The notes under the pieces: generated by a model
What the model was told of the DNA's origin: nothing
The model's input: only the letters and a program-made list of their open reading frames with translations
The model's database searches: none
Part shown: piece by piece, positions 1 through 8,826 of the stretch
Layout of the letters: each line of letters starts with the position of its first letter
Position numbering within the stretch: position 1 is the stretch's first letter
From: an uncultured Gammaproteobacteria bacterium
GTDB lineage: Bacteria; Pseudomonadota; Gammaproteobacteria; Pseudomonadales; Pseudohongiellaceae
Length of the DNA: 64,000 nucleotides
Assembly (NCBI GenBank): GCA_913048385.1
Contig: CAJWVZ010000004.1
Coordinates: forward strand, 114,597 to 178,596
Direction: 5' to 3'
Position numbers and translations under genes: made by a program

Positions 1-1562
1 TCGACTATCACCGGATCAGGCTCGTCTGTATAAAAGAGAGCAACAGGCATTCTAATTTGATAAGGAAGCTCAGCTTGTACTTGCGCAAACATAAGCCGTG
101 CTTGGTTCCCCTGCTCCTTATCTACGCTTAGCGTTATTTCAGGCGCACCGACTCTCTCAACCCACTGGCTAAAAAACGAGGTTAAGTCTTCGCCCGAAAT
201 AGAGCTAAAATGTAGAGCAATGTCCGCAAAACTTGCACGTTTAAAAAGGAAGTCTGCATAGAAAGTTCTTAGTCCCTCAAGAAATAAGTCGTCCCCAAGC
301 CGCTTCCTCAGCATATGCCAGAGCATTAATGTTTTTCCATAACCAATTGCCTGACTGGCGGCCGAGTTTCTTGCGGTAAAATCCTTTAAAGGAAAATCGA
401 CACCTTCTCCCACATAATTTCTATAGCGCGACAACATTTCTTTTCGATACTTAGCGCCATTACCATCCATTTCTTGGAACAAATGATCTGCAAGATAAGC
501 GGTAAGGCCTTCACTCCAATTACCCGTTTCATAGTCAGGGTAAACGCCATTGCCCCACCAATTATGTAAAATTTCGTGAGGGTACGAAGATTCTAAAATA
601 AACGGAAATCGAATAATCTTCTCCCCCAGTAAAGTAAATGAGGGCATGCCGTAGCCCGTTTCCCAAAAGTTTTCAACCAGTGCAAATTTCGAATAAGGAT
701 AGTCACCTAATAAGGGCTCATATAAAGCTAGGTATCTTGCAGTCGCGTCGAGATAACGAGTAGCAAGATTTATGTCTGGTGTTCGCAAGTAAGCCAGCTT
801 CTGAATGGAATCTTGCTCAGCATCGTTGTAATCGGAATTACTATATTCGGTAAACGCCCCCGCGATAAGATAAATTTCTTCGACTGGTTTATCACTGACC
901 CAAGCGTTCCGACCGCTCCGATCACCCTGACTGATTGCTAGCCACTCTTCCGCTTGTCCTTCAAATTCAACGGAGAGATCAAAGGTAATAAACTCATCCC
1001 CAAAATCAGGAACCCACGCGCTATTCTTGTTGAGGTAGGCACCTTCCGACGCAATGATTCCGCTAGTCTCTGCGAAACTTTGAGCGTATTCGTTGCCAAA
1101 TTGAACAATTACGTCTGAGATTTTCCCTGAATAACTTAGCAACACTTCATCAGACCGCCGTCGTGGCAAAGAGACGGTATAAATATTTTTAGCCGCAGTA
1201 TTGCTGCTCATCGCATTCAGTCGCGAGCTTCGCACAGAGTCCTCGGATACCACCTTTTGCAATCGTCGAGGTCTGTTAGTAATTTCTAAATTAGCATTAA
1301 GATTAAATGTTTTTTCAGTGCCGCTTTTCCCATTAGAAAATTTAATTAAGTCGTCGACTTCGATAGTCTGAGCAAAAGGATCAATTTTAACGCGCAAACT
1401 ATGATGAGTTAGAACCGGATTTGTAGCACTTTCTCGTAAACTAGAACTAGACTGTGCAGAAACCACGCCAGAATAGAAACTAAATACAACCAATATAAAA
1501 GAGGATATCTGGTAATCGAATTTCTTGAAGTTATTAAGCTTAATATTCAAACGCCGCCTCAT
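1..1562 (-). CDS. M1-like zinc aminopeptidase, C-terminus beyond window
   Basis: The reading frame runs open to the left edge, so about 520 N-terminal residues are visible and the C-terminus is missing. The ATG at 1562 is followed by a basic stretch and a hydrophobic segment (about residues 20-37) ending near an Ala-Gln, which looks like an export signal. A HEILH motif lies at about residues 329-333, followed by NWWGN and a Glu in NWSEG. This is the zinc-binding and catalytic arrangement of gluzincins of the M1 type. The spacing from the second His to the Glu is 17 residues, one shorter than in classical M1 enzymes, so this belongs to a divergent M1-like branch. It probably cleaves peptides in the periplasm. 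It lies 46 bp downstream of the TolB-like lipoprotein gene on the same strand and is probably cotranscribed with it. Confidence 0.85.
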   Translation of the reverse strand, partial: MRRRLNIKLNNFKKFDYQISSFILVVFSFYSGVVSAQSSSSLRESATNPVLTHHSLRVKIDPFAQTIEVDDLIKFSNGKSGTEKTFNLNANLEITNRPRRLQKVVSEDSVRSSRLNAMSSNTAAKNIYTVSLPRRRSDEVLLSYSGKISDVIVQFGNEYAQSFAETSGIIASEGAYLNKNSAWVPDFGDEFITFDLSVEFEGQAEEWLAISQGDRSGRNAWVSDKPVEEIYLIAGAFTEYSNSDYNDAEQDSIQKLAYLRTPDINLATRYLDATARYLALYEPLLGDYPYSKFALVENFWETGYGMPSFTLLGEKIIRFPFILESSYPHEILHNWWGNGVYPDYETGNWSEGLTAYLADHLFQEMDGNGAKYRKEMLSRYRNYVGEGVDFPLKDFTARNSAASQAIGYGKTLMLWHMLRKRLGDDLFLEGLRTFYADFLFKRASFADIALHFSSISGEDLTSFFSQWVERVGAPEITLSVDKEQGNQARLMFAQVQAELPYQIRMPVALFYTDEPDPVIV

Positions 1563-1608
1563 TTCTTGATCCGAAACACTGTTAAGCGCGGGATGGAGGG
1601 CCCGTAGA

Positions 1609-2802
1609 TCAGTTTATCCCGAGCAGGCCAAGCGCTTCTTGATGATCCCAATCACTGATGTGTAATTGCGAAGTACCATCTTCCGTTCTTGTCGAGCTCC
1701 AAGCCACTCGAGTGCCGTCTGGTGAAAATACAGGAAGAATGTCGGTACCTTCGGTATTAGTTACTCTTACCGCAGCTCCATTACCTTCTACGTCCATAAT
1801 AAAAAGTTCAAAGTTCGCGTGACCCAAAACGTTACTGGAATAGATGAAGTAGTCTCCCGTCGGATGAAAGAAGGGAGCCCAAGACACCATTGCATCAGCA
1901 GTTAACTGCTTTTGATGAGTCCCGTCCGCATCCATAATCCAAATCTCTGCGCTGTTACCATCTGGGTTAAATCGTCTCCAGATGATTTTACTCCCGTCAG
2001 GATTAAAAAAAGGCCCTCCATCGTAACCTGGCGAATTAGTAAGCTGCTTAACGTTCGAACCATCTTCATCCATCACGTAAAGATCCATGAAGTGAGCCGC
2101 ATCATCATCAAAAAGCTTTTGCTCTGCCATACTCAGAACTCTGGAATAAGCGGTCCTGTTAGACGCGAATAAAATTTTTGTACCATCGAAAGAGTAAGAA
2201 CCCTCAGCGTCGTAACCATCAGTATTCGTTAAGTTCACCAGTTCGCTTCCATCTCCTTGTGACCTATAAATGTCATAATGACGATCATAATCCCAACCGT
2301 AGGCTCTCTCCACCCCACTCTCCCGAATCCTAATTTCCTCAGCCTGCTTTGATAGGGCTTCAGGGTCCTCGTGGGTGGACGAAAACATTACCGCACCTGA
2401 ATTAGGGTGTATCCACGCGCATGTAGTAAGACCCGAGCCAGGGGAAACAAGCGATGTTTCCCCTGTCGCTAAATCTCTCAAGTAAATTTGGTAGAAAGGG
2501 TTAGTTCCGGCCTGTTCACTCTGATAAACAAGTTTTGTACCATCTGCGCTGAAGTAACCTTCACCAGATCTCAGACTATCCGTAATTAATTGCTCAGTAT
2601 TGGTCATCAGTAAGTCTTCATTGAGTTGATTCTCAAATCCACTAGGCTCCGGTTCAACCCAATAGCTAGCCGCAGCCATTCCATCAACTTCGTCTGCACT
2701 GTAGTTAGGCTCAGAGAGTTCTTTTTCTGGCTGGCACGCCGACAGCGCGACAATAGCCCAAATTAGAGATCCAAAGCGCGAGGACAATCTTAAAACTGCC
2801 AT
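1609..2802 (-). CDS. TolB-like beta-propeller (PD40 repeat) lipoprotein
   Basis: This 397-residue protein begins with a short signal ending in LSAC (Cys23), a lipobox, so it should be a lipid-anchored periplasmic or outer-membrane protein. The rest consists of recurring blades with the PD40/TolB signature, in which a Gly-Thr/Ser-Lys or Gly-Asp turn is followed by a beta strand. Examples are GTKLVYQS, GTKILFASNR, GSKIIWRR and GTRVAWSST. Such propellers act as binding scaffolds or accompany peptidases. A TTG lies two codons upstream, but I take the ATG at 2802 because a GGAG sits 8 bases before it. The gene precedes the M1-like peptidase, so a role in peptide capture or processing is plausible but unproven. 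Its specific ligand cannot be read from the sequence. Confidence 0.85.
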   Translation of the reverse strand: MAVLRLSSRFGSLIWAIVALSACQPEKELSEPNYSADEVDGMAAASYWVEPEPSGFENQLNEDLLMTNTEQLITDSLRSGEGYFSADGTKLVYQSEQAGTNPFYQIYLRDLATGETSLVSPGSGLTTCAWIHPNSGAVMFSSTHEDPEALSKQAEEIRIRESGVERAYGWDYDRHYDIYRSQGDGSELVNLTNTDGYDAEGSYSFDGTKILFASNRTAYSRVLSMAEQKLFDDDAAHFMDLYVMDEDGSNVKQLTNSPGYDGGPFFNPDGSKIIWRRFNPDGNSAEIWIMDADGTHQKQLTADAMVSWAPFFHPTGDYFIYSSNVLGHANFELFIMDVEGNGAAVRVTNTEGTDILPVFSPDGTRVAWSSTRTEDGTSQLHISDWDHQEALGLLGIN

Positions 2803-2869
2803 AGTCAAAGCTCCGAGAGTGATGTTGCTCTGTTCATCAAGATTTTATATGCCCATGTAAGAAAATAAC

Positions 2870-2888
2870 GCAAACGATAACCATTATC
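2870..2888 (-). promoter_or_regulatory. possible Fur box
   Basis: The 19 bases match the classical Fur consensus (GATAATGATAATCATTATC) at about 15 positions, with one half (GATAACCATTATC) nearly perfect and the other half weak. The site lies about 70 bp upstream of the TolB-like lipoprotein start. It suggests iron or other metal control of the lipoprotein-peptidase pair. The weak half keeps confidence low. Confidence 0.4.
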
Positions 2889-2955
2889 AATTGGATGTCA
2901 CAGAGAGGATACTCGAGTAAAACTAAAATAGATTTACTTCTTTTACTACTTACGA

Positions 2956-4041
2956 CTAAAAATCGGCAAATTCGGGAAACGCAAACCCCTTTTGTTGAGG
3001 AAACAGTCCAAAAAGACCACCCGTGTGCACGAAAAGAATGTTGTCAGCATTAGCCAAAGCCCCTTCAGAGCCTTTATTAAGCTCTGTCACCAAGCCATGG
3101 AAAGCCTTTCCAGTGTAGACAGGATCCAAAAACAAACCCTCTGAGACCGCGACTTCTTGTATCGTCCTAAATACCTCCTCGTCGCAACTTCCATATCCAG
3201 GGCCAATGTACCCACCATGAGTCACAACCTCTAAATCGGATGGAATAATTCTGCTACCTGCAGTGCCTTCTAAGAGTTCAGAATACATTCGCTGCCAATC
3301 TTTCACATCTTGTCGAACTTTAAGATCAAAATACTCGGGGTCATCACTGACATTAAAAGACAACACTTGGCCGCTAAACCCAAATATTTTGCTGCCAACA
3401 ATTAATCCAGCTTGAGTCCCTCCGGAGCCAGTGGCACATACAATATAGTCTGGAGTCATTTCTAATCTTGAGAAGTCAGCAATTAACTCTTCAGTAGCAG
3501 CAATGTAACCCCACAACCCAGTGGCGTCACTCGCACCCGTGGGAATGAATAACCCCCTTCGCCCTGTAGACTGATATTGTGCTTTTAATTGCGACGCGAG
3601 GTCCAAATGCTCAGACCATCTGTCAGCCGGCAAAAAACTAATCTCAGCGCCGCACAAATAGTCCATAAGCAAGTTTCCATCAGGGTCCTCAGGCTTTTCG
3701 CCACGCAATATAAGATGTACCTTGAATCCCAGTCTTGCACCAATTACCGCTGTCGCTCGGCAGTGATTAGACTGCAATCCACCGCACGTAATGAGTGTGT
3801 CGCAGCTTTGGGCTTGGGCCTCAGCAATAGAAAATTCTAGCTTTCGGATTTTGTTGCCTGAGACTTCCAACCCCGTTAACTCGTCCCGCTTTACCCAAAT
3901 ATTTACATTGCCAAAGCGGGAAGAATACCTCTCGAGCTTTGTGATCGGTGTAGGTAAATTAGCGAGGCTTAATCGCTCTGGGTAAGCAATTGAAGTAGGC
4001 AATGCGCTAATCTTTTTTCTTTGCAGCGTCAAATGTTTCAA
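2956..4041 (-). CDS. PLP-dependent D-cysteine desulfhydrase / ACC deaminase family protein
   Basis: The product (361 residues from the start used here) resembles the D-cysteine desulfhydrase / 1-aminocyclopropane-1-carboxylate deaminase family of fold-type II PLP enzymes. The N-terminal LANLPTPI, the VKRDELTG stretch and SGNKIRKLEF around Lys64 (expected Schiff-base lysine) are typical, as are the glycine-rich phosphate-binding ATGSGGTQAG and the C-terminal FVHTGG. Family members release ammonia plus pyruvate or 2-oxobutyrate. Sequence alone does not separate D-cysteine from ACC or related substrates. The start is uncertain: the longest frame begins with TTG and overlaps the upstream 139-residue gene by 35 bases, and no ATG precedes the conserved domain. 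The overlap suggests translational coupling at the distal end of the molybdenum hydroxylase operon. Confidence 0.8.
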   Translation of the reverse strand: MKHLTLQRKKISALPTSIAYPERLSLANLPTPITKLERYSSRFGNVNIWVKRDELTGLEVSGNKIRKLEFSIAEAQAQSCDTLITCGGLQSNHCRATAVIGARLGFKVHLILRGEKPEDPDGNLLMDYLCGAEISFLPADRWSEHLDLASQLKAQYQSTGRRGLFIPTGASDATGLWGYIAATEELIADFSRLEMTPDYIVCATGSGGTQAGLIVGSKIFGFSGQVLSFNVSDDPEYFDLKVRQDVKDWQRMYSELLEGTAGSRIIPSDLEVVTHGGYIGPGYGSCDEEVFRTIQEVAVSEGLFLDPVYTGKAFHGLVTELNKGSEGALANADNILFVHTGGLFGLFPQQKGFAFPEFADF

Positions 4042-4426
4042 CCACGCTCGCAGAAGACTCAGCTAATTCTTCCGCGGTGGTTGGTTTGATAACTTCACTG
4101 AATAGGAATAGATCGGTAAGCACCGCCCGCAAATGGATCGAAGCATTTAAATTATCCACCATCTCGGAACCAACCTTATCTTGGCGTAAAATGAATTCAA
4201 GCGCCGCGCCTGCGTTGAAGCAATCATTAGCGATGACCTTCTCAAAGCTATCATTGCTCTCCGAAAATTGCTCTGCGATGCCAGCCATGGCATCAGCCAT
4301 ATTTTTAATTGTTGGGCGAGCGTGGGGTCCCGGCCCAGTTTCAACTGCAGCGGGGCGCCCCTGCGCGGCATAAGCCAAAAGAAATTCATAACCAGATTCA
4401 ATCGTTTCTATATCTTCTTCTAACAC
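4007..4426 (-). CDS. hypothetical acidic protein, 139 residues
   Basis: I do not recognise this protein. It starts at a GTG preceded by GAGG about 11 bases upstream and encodes a soluble, acidic, mostly helical-looking product. It has no signal peptide or membrane segment, and one Cys in the middle (NDCFNAG). A proline/glycine-rich turn (GPGPHARP) sits near residue 32. It lies 136 bp downstream of the cytochrome b gene and overlaps the PLP enzyme gene by 35 bases. It is therefore probably the fifth member of the molybdenum hydroxylase transcription unit. A cytoplasmic helper or maturation role for the exported enzyme is possible, but nothing in the sequence proves it. Confidence 0.65.
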   Translation of the reverse strand: MLEEDIETIESGYEFLLAYAAQGRPAAVETGPGPHARPTIKNMADAMAGIAEQFSESNDSFEKVIANDCFNAGAALEFILRQDKVGSEMVDNLNASIHLRAVLTDLFLFSEVIKPTTAEELAESSASVVETFDAAKKKD

Positions 4427-4562
4427 TATTCATGACCTCAATCTAAAATTCAAAAACCTATCTTTTTATGAAAACAAATATTAAAACTCCTGCTCAAAAA
4501 CCCAAAAACGCGCATCGGCTAAAATAAAGAACCTGATACGCGTTATCTGTAAGACAATGTTG

Positions 4563-5330
4563 TCAATCAGCTTGTTTAGGTACCCACAACTCAGGGTTAT
4601 GATTGGCCTTCATTTCATCCTCAGATATCCACCCCTTAAACATCGACCGAGTATAAAATAATTTCTCTGGGCGAATTGCAAAATAAATGTGTGTTGAGGC
4701 CAGCGCAACCAATGCGAGCGTCGATAATCCGTGCAAAAGAAAAACAAGCCCCAACTGATTCTCCGGCATGCTATTTGTCCGCTCCCAAAACGGTGAATCT
4801 ATTTGAAGGAACATTAACAACCCTGTAACAATTACCGCGAGGACCACCACCGTTACTGCCCAATGCATGCCTTTCTGTTCAAAAGTATATTTCCCTGGCA
4901 TCAGAGACGAGTCGAACGGCTCTCCAAAATCCTTGGGGGAGAGAATCATGGACTTAAAATCTTGCCAAAATAAAGATCGGACTATATGAAATAACGTGAT
5001 AAAGGTGAGGAGTACGCCGGAAATCCAGTGGAGTTCCAACCAAGCAAAACGCAATCCGACTATTGGCGCCACACCCGTGGCGATTAACACCAGGATACTG
5101 CCTGCCATTACCCAATGGAACCAGCGGTCAACCGCCTCGTGACGGACAACCCGAGCTCCGTCTCCAGACGGCTTATCTATTTTTTTATTAGCCAACGCAG
5201 CCATAATAATCGCATGAGCAGCTAACAAGACTAAAATAGAAACCGCAACAACCCAGAGTAGATCCCATGACACACCGAGAATAACTTCCTCGCCCCAAAC
5301 ATCCCTTTTGTAGCGAACTATTTCTCCCAC
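4563..5330 (-). CDS. cytochrome b561 / formate dehydrogenase gamma-like membrane subunit
   Basis: This 255-residue integral membrane protein has an N-terminal transmembrane helix followed by a four-helix cytochrome b core. Histidines sit where b-type haem ligands are expected: RHEAVDRWFHW entering the first core helix, LELHWISG and TLFHIVRS in the second, and LLHGLS and STHIYF near the end. The layout resembles the gamma subunits of formate dehydrogenases and Ni-Fe hydrogenases, which pass electrons from a periplasmic enzyme to quinone. The GTG start at 5330 is preceded by GGAG at 6 bases. It lies directly downstream of the FAD subunit gene, so I infer that it is the electron outlet of the Tat-exported molybdenum hydroxylase. 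Confidence 0.8.
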   Translation of the reverse strand: MGEIVRYKRDVWGEEVILGVSWDLLWVVAVSILVLLAAHAIIMAALANKKIDKPSGDGARVVRHEAVDRWFHWVMAGSILVLIATGVAPIVGLRFAWLELHWISGVLLTFITLFHIVRSLFWQDFKSMILSPKDFGEPFDSSLMPGKYTFEQKGMHWAVTVVVLAVIVTGLLMFLQIDSPFWERTNSMPENQLGLVFLLHGLSTLALVALASTHIYFAIRPEKLFYTRSMFKGWISEDEMKANHNPELWVPKQAD

Positions 5331-5400
5331 TTTCCACTCCTTTCAGCTTTTTCTTAGGCTGCCTAATTTGGACTTATTATTTTAAGAGGCTATTGAGCTT

Positions 5401-6396
5401 CTAGCCCCTAACGGCTCTCTTCACTAGATTTTCAATAAGCGGCAATTTGAAGTGATTGTAATTCAATGGCTCTGCTCCAGCAGAAGCAAGTCCACTTACC
5501 TCTTCGGCCAGCCCCTCTGATCGCTGTTGGCCTTGAAGAGCATTTTCAACGGAAGTAAGTCGTCTCGGCGTGCACTCAACCGCACCGCATGCAAAACGAG
5601 AATCTTGAATTTGACCATTTGAGACCTTCATTACCGCAGCAATGCTGACTAGTGCAAAATCCCAGACATTCCTATCCGCAACTTTTTCCCAATAAAATTC
5701 CGCGTTAGCCCAATCGTTAGGTATCCTTACAGCGGTAAGAATCTCACCTTCCTTCAACGCTGTCATGTTAACTATGTCAATCGCCGGCCCGACAAAAAAC
5801 TCTTCAGCCGGAATGAGTCGCTCGCCAGCATTGCTTGACACCACCATTGTCGCATCTAACGCTACGAGAGCTGGCGCAGTATCAGAGGGGCTAACCGCAA
5901 CACAGCGACTTGCTCCAAAAATAGCATGCTCTCGATTAAGACCTTCAGGCGAATCGGCATAGCAGATGTTTCCCCCCGCGCGATAGCAGTCTAGGCCCCG
6001 ACGGTAGTACCAACAGCGCGCATCTTGAACGAGATTGCCGCCAAGAGTTCCTACATTACGAATTTGAGGGCTTGCTACAATACTTGCAGCCTTTGATAAG
6101 ATTTCAAACTTCCCCTTCACTAGAGTGCTATTTGCGATCTCCGTTAACGTAGTTACCGCTCCAATTTCAATCCCGGTTGGCGTTTCTTTAATTCCTTTCC
6201 ACGAATCAATTTGCTTAAGCTCTATCATCGCAGCGGGGGTTTTATTTCGATCTTTAAGCCAACCATAAGTGTCTTGACCACCCCCGACCAACCATCCATC
6301 CTTACCCAGAGTGTTAGCTAAAGAAAGCGCATTTGCTTCATCAGTAGGCTGATAAAGCTCAATGTCAGGCATAACGTCGTGTGATGTAGCTACCAT
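5401..6396 (-). CDS. molybdenum hydroxylase FAD subunit with 4Fe-4S site (PaoB/YagS-like)
   Basis: The 331-residue product carries the CoxM/XdhB-type FAD-binding domain. VGGGQDTYG near residue 38 and NVGTLGGNLVQ near 115-123 match the two FAD-pyrophosphate motifs. After the second motif it has the insertion known from PaoB/YagS and 4-hydroxybenzoyl-CoA reductase, which holds a [4Fe-4S] cluster. Four cysteines at 128, 137, 145 and 165 fit the PaoB pattern. This separates it from plain xanthine dehydrogenase FAD subunits. The start at 6396 has GAGG 5 bases upstream and lies one base after the stop of the Mo subunit gene, so translation is probably coupled. No export signal is visible. It would be carried across the membrane with the Tat-tagged Fe-S subunit. 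Confidence 0.88.
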   Translation of the reverse strand: MVATSHDVMPDIELYQPTDEANALSLANTLGKDGWLVGGGQDTYGWLKDRNKTPAAMIELKQIDSWKGIKETPTGIEIGAVTTLTEIANSTLVKGKFEILSKAASIVASPQIRNVGTLGGNLVQDARCWYYRRGLDCYRAGGNICYADSPEGLNREHAIFGASRCVAVSPSDTAPALVALDATMVVSSNAGERLIPAEEFFVGPAIDIVNMTALKEGEILTAVRIPNDWANAEFYWEKVADRNVWDFALVSIAAVMKVSNGQIQDSRFACGAVECTPRRLTSVENALQGQQRSEGLAEEVSGLASAGAEPLNYNHFKLPLIENLVKRAVRG

Positions 6397-6397
6397 A

Positions 6398-8821
6398 TCA
6401 ACCTCGGAAATTATTCTGCGCTAACGGAATAGCGTCTGAAGACACTCCCGCCGCTTGGTTAATGATCATATCGGCTGTAATTGGTGCCGAATTAAAAATG
6501 TGCCCGTCCATTGCGTCACTGATCGCTGCGGTAAGCGCTGCCGAGACACCCCCCATCGCAGGCTCTCCAATTCCGCGAGCACCGACAGGGTTCTCGGGGT
6601 CTGGGAGGTCAACCCATCCCGTCTTAATTTTTGCAGGAGTATCAAGCATAGTTGGCACCTTACTTTGCCAATAGCCTGTGCTAGCTGGCAAGCCATTTTG
6701 GGGATCGTACAAATGACGCTCATACCCAGACAATCCAATTCCCCAGACTGCTCCTCCCACGAGTTGATTCTTCAATCCCTGTGGGTGAACGACTGTTCCA
6801 CAATCTCCAATCGTCACCATGTCAATGATCTCGTACTTGCCAGTTTCGGTGTCAAGCTCGATCTCAGTGAATGTAGCCGTGAACCCAGGTGGGTTGTTGC
6901 TGTGCCGAGAGTCATGAAAAATACCCATTAGAGCTTGACCCGCCAAGCGCGAAACAGAAAGCTTAGTAAAATCATTTAGCTCTTCAGGCAACTCCGACTC
7001 ACCTGTAAACTTTCCACCCAATTCAACGCCTCTTTGCGCGATCTCTGCAAAGCTCATTCCAACATCCTGATCTGAAATTTTGAAAATGCGCTCTCCGCCC
7101 ACTTCGTAATCAGACATATCTCCACCCAAGTCCATAGCCGTTATTTCCTTCATTTTGGATAAGAGATCTTGCGCTGCTCCATAATTCGTTCGGGTATTTG
7201 TAAAGATAGAGTTACTGCCATCTTGCGGAGAAGTAATAGGCAGGTGGCGATCAGTTCGTCCGGTTACAATATCAACGCGCTCCCACGGAATTTGCAAAAC
7301 CTCAGCCGCAGCACGCGAAGTTGAAGCAAAAGAATATGTGCCCAGATTACCCACACCGTTATGAACTTGAAGCCGACCATCGGCCATCAGTCGGACAATT
7401 CCATCCATCCCACTCCTGCCAGCATTGTGGTATCCCTGACCAACACCGATACCTGTCACCTTTGTCCCTTTCCTTTGTCTCGATCGCTGAATGCGTTCAG
7501 AATAATTGAACATTTCCGCACCCATCTCCAGCGCCTCAGGCATATAAGCGCTCGTAAAAGGTGTTCTCTGAGGACCGCCAACGTCACCATTTTGGGGAGT
7601 ATTGATTTTCCTTATTTCAAGTCGATCAATGCCCAATTCTGCAGCCGCTCGATCAAGGATTGGTGATATGATCGGAGCTATCTGATTCTGACCGGGACCT
7701 CTCTGAGCTCCTCGATGCCCTGTATTGCTCCCAATCGATGTGCCTCTGAATCGCACCGCTTCCGTCTGGTAAAGTATGCTTATCGCATCAGCCGCAGAAA
7801 ATGCGTCCGCCCCCCCACCTTTTCCTCCATTATCCGAAACGATGAAGAGATCAGCAGCGGCCATAACACCGTCAGGCTTAAATCCTACTTTTATCCAACC
7901 CTGAAATCCTTGCCGCGCTCCACCAATTGTGAATTCTTCTTCCCGTGTAATTCTCATCATCACTGGGCGGTTTATTTTCTGCGACAATTTGGCTGGTATC
8001 GCCATACTGGGAATACTATTTGCTCTCGCCCTTTGCCCAAATCCGCCTCCAGTGGCTTGGTTAATAAATACAAAGTCTTCTGGTGGAACGCCTACAATCG
8101 AGGCCATGCCATCGGCAAGCGCCGTTAAGCTCTGTGACGTGCCATGGAGATACAATTTCCCATTTTCCCAATACGCCATTGCACTTCTCGGCTCCATCGA
8201 GTGATGAGGATAGCCAGCAGTTGTAAAGGTGCTTTCATAGACAAAGGAAGATTCGGCAAAAGATTTTTCAAGATCACCGTAAGCAAAAGTTTGCTGTGGC
8301 TCGGCATTCGGCTCGTTTCCTGCGCGGAAGCTTGCAACTTGATCGACACTCCATTTTTCGGAAGCAAACCCTTGCCTGAAAACGAAAGTATTTCCGCCGG
8401 AGTATGCGTCGGGCCCGCCCTCGGTTAGAGAATCAAGGGGATCAAGGACAAAAGGCAAGCGCTCGAATGTTACTGCTATTTTTGTAATAGCAGATTCTGC
8501 TGTTTTTTCATCAACGGCGGCTAAAGCCAAAATGGGCTCACCTACTAAAGTTGGCTCATTGGTTAAAATCTTTAAGCCAACGCTCGCTGTCTCTCCATCG
8601 GGGTAAACATCGTCTGCTGTCAAAAGCCCAAAAACTCCATCCATCGCAAGCGCTTCAGACGCATCGATGCTTACAACGCGGGCGTGAGGGACCGGGCTCG
8701 TTAACAATCGAGCATATACCATCCCTTCTTTCGAATAGTCTTCGGCGTACTTTATTCTACCCGTTACCTTTCCGGCAACATCAGGGGGTACGAAATTCTT
8801 GCCAATGTGCATATAAGTCAT
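6398..8821 (-). CDS. molybdenum hydroxylase large subunit (xanthine dehydrogenase family, molybdopterin-binding)
   Basis: The 807-residue protein starts with the ald_Xan_dh domain (DVAGKVTGRIKYAEDY, residues about 14-30) and continues with the molybdopterin cytosine dinucleotide-binding region. Landmarks are ATGGGFGQRAR, THRGAQRGPGQNQ and the C-terminal GARGIGEPAMGG. The Glu at about 753 in GIGEPA is the family's catalytic base. These enzymes hydroxylate aldehydes or N-heterocycles with water as oxygen donor. The overall arrangement fits the periplasmic aldehyde oxidoreductase (PaoC/YagR) and isoquinoline oxidoreductase branches rather than true xanthine dehydrogenase. The substrate cannot be fixed by eye. 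It has no signal of its own and presumably rides the Tat pathway with the Fe-S subunit encoded just upstream. Confidence 0.9.
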   Translation of the reverse strand: MTYMHIGKNFVPPDVAGKVTGRIKYAEDYSKEGMVYARLLTSPVPHARVVSIDASEALAMDGVFGLLTADDVYPDGETASVGLKILTNEPTLVGEPILALAAVDEKTAESAITKIAVTFERLPFVLDPLDSLTEGGPDAYSGGNTFVFRQGFASEKWSVDQVASFRAGNEPNAEPQQTFAYGDLEKSFAESSFVYESTFTTAGYPHHSMEPRSAMAYWENGKLYLHGTSQSLTALADGMASIVGVPPEDFVFINQATGGGFGQRARANSIPSMAIPAKLSQKINRPVMMRITREEEFTIGGARQGFQGWIKVGFKPDGVMAAADLFIVSDNGGKGGGADAFSAADAISILYQTEAVRFRGTSIGSNTGHRGAQRGPGQNQIAPIISPILDRAAAELGIDRLEIRKINTPQNGDVGGPQRTPFTSAYMPEALEMGAEMFNYSERIQRSRQRKGTKVTGIGVGQGYHNAGRSGMDGIVRLMADGRLQVHNGVGNLGTYSFASTSRAAAEVLQIPWERVDIVTGRTDRHLPITSPQDGSNSIFTNTRTNYGAAQDLLSKMKEITAMDLGGDMSDYEVGGERIFKISDQDVGMSFAEIAQRGVELGGKFTGESELPEELNDFTKLSVSRLAGQALMGIFHDSRHSNNPPGFTATFTEIELDTETGKYEIIDMVTIGDCGTVVHPQGLKNQLVGGAVWGIGLSGYERHLYDPQNGLPASTGYWQSKVPTMLDTPAKIKTGWVDLPDPENPVGARGIGEPAMGGVSAALTAAISDAMDGHIFNSAPITADMIINQAAGVSSDAIPLAQNNFRG

Positions 8822-8826
8822 TGTAA

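Noticed and set aside
7715..8128. 137-residue plus-strand frame inside the Mo subunit gene
   Set aside because: It is an antisense shadow of a strongly conserved gene, with biased composition and no ribosome site.
6398..8821. True xanthine dehydrogenase
   Set aside because: The Tat signal on the Fe-S subunit, the 4Fe-4S cysteines in the FAD subunit and the cytochrome b partner point to a periplasmic aldehyde or N-heterocycle oxidoreductase.
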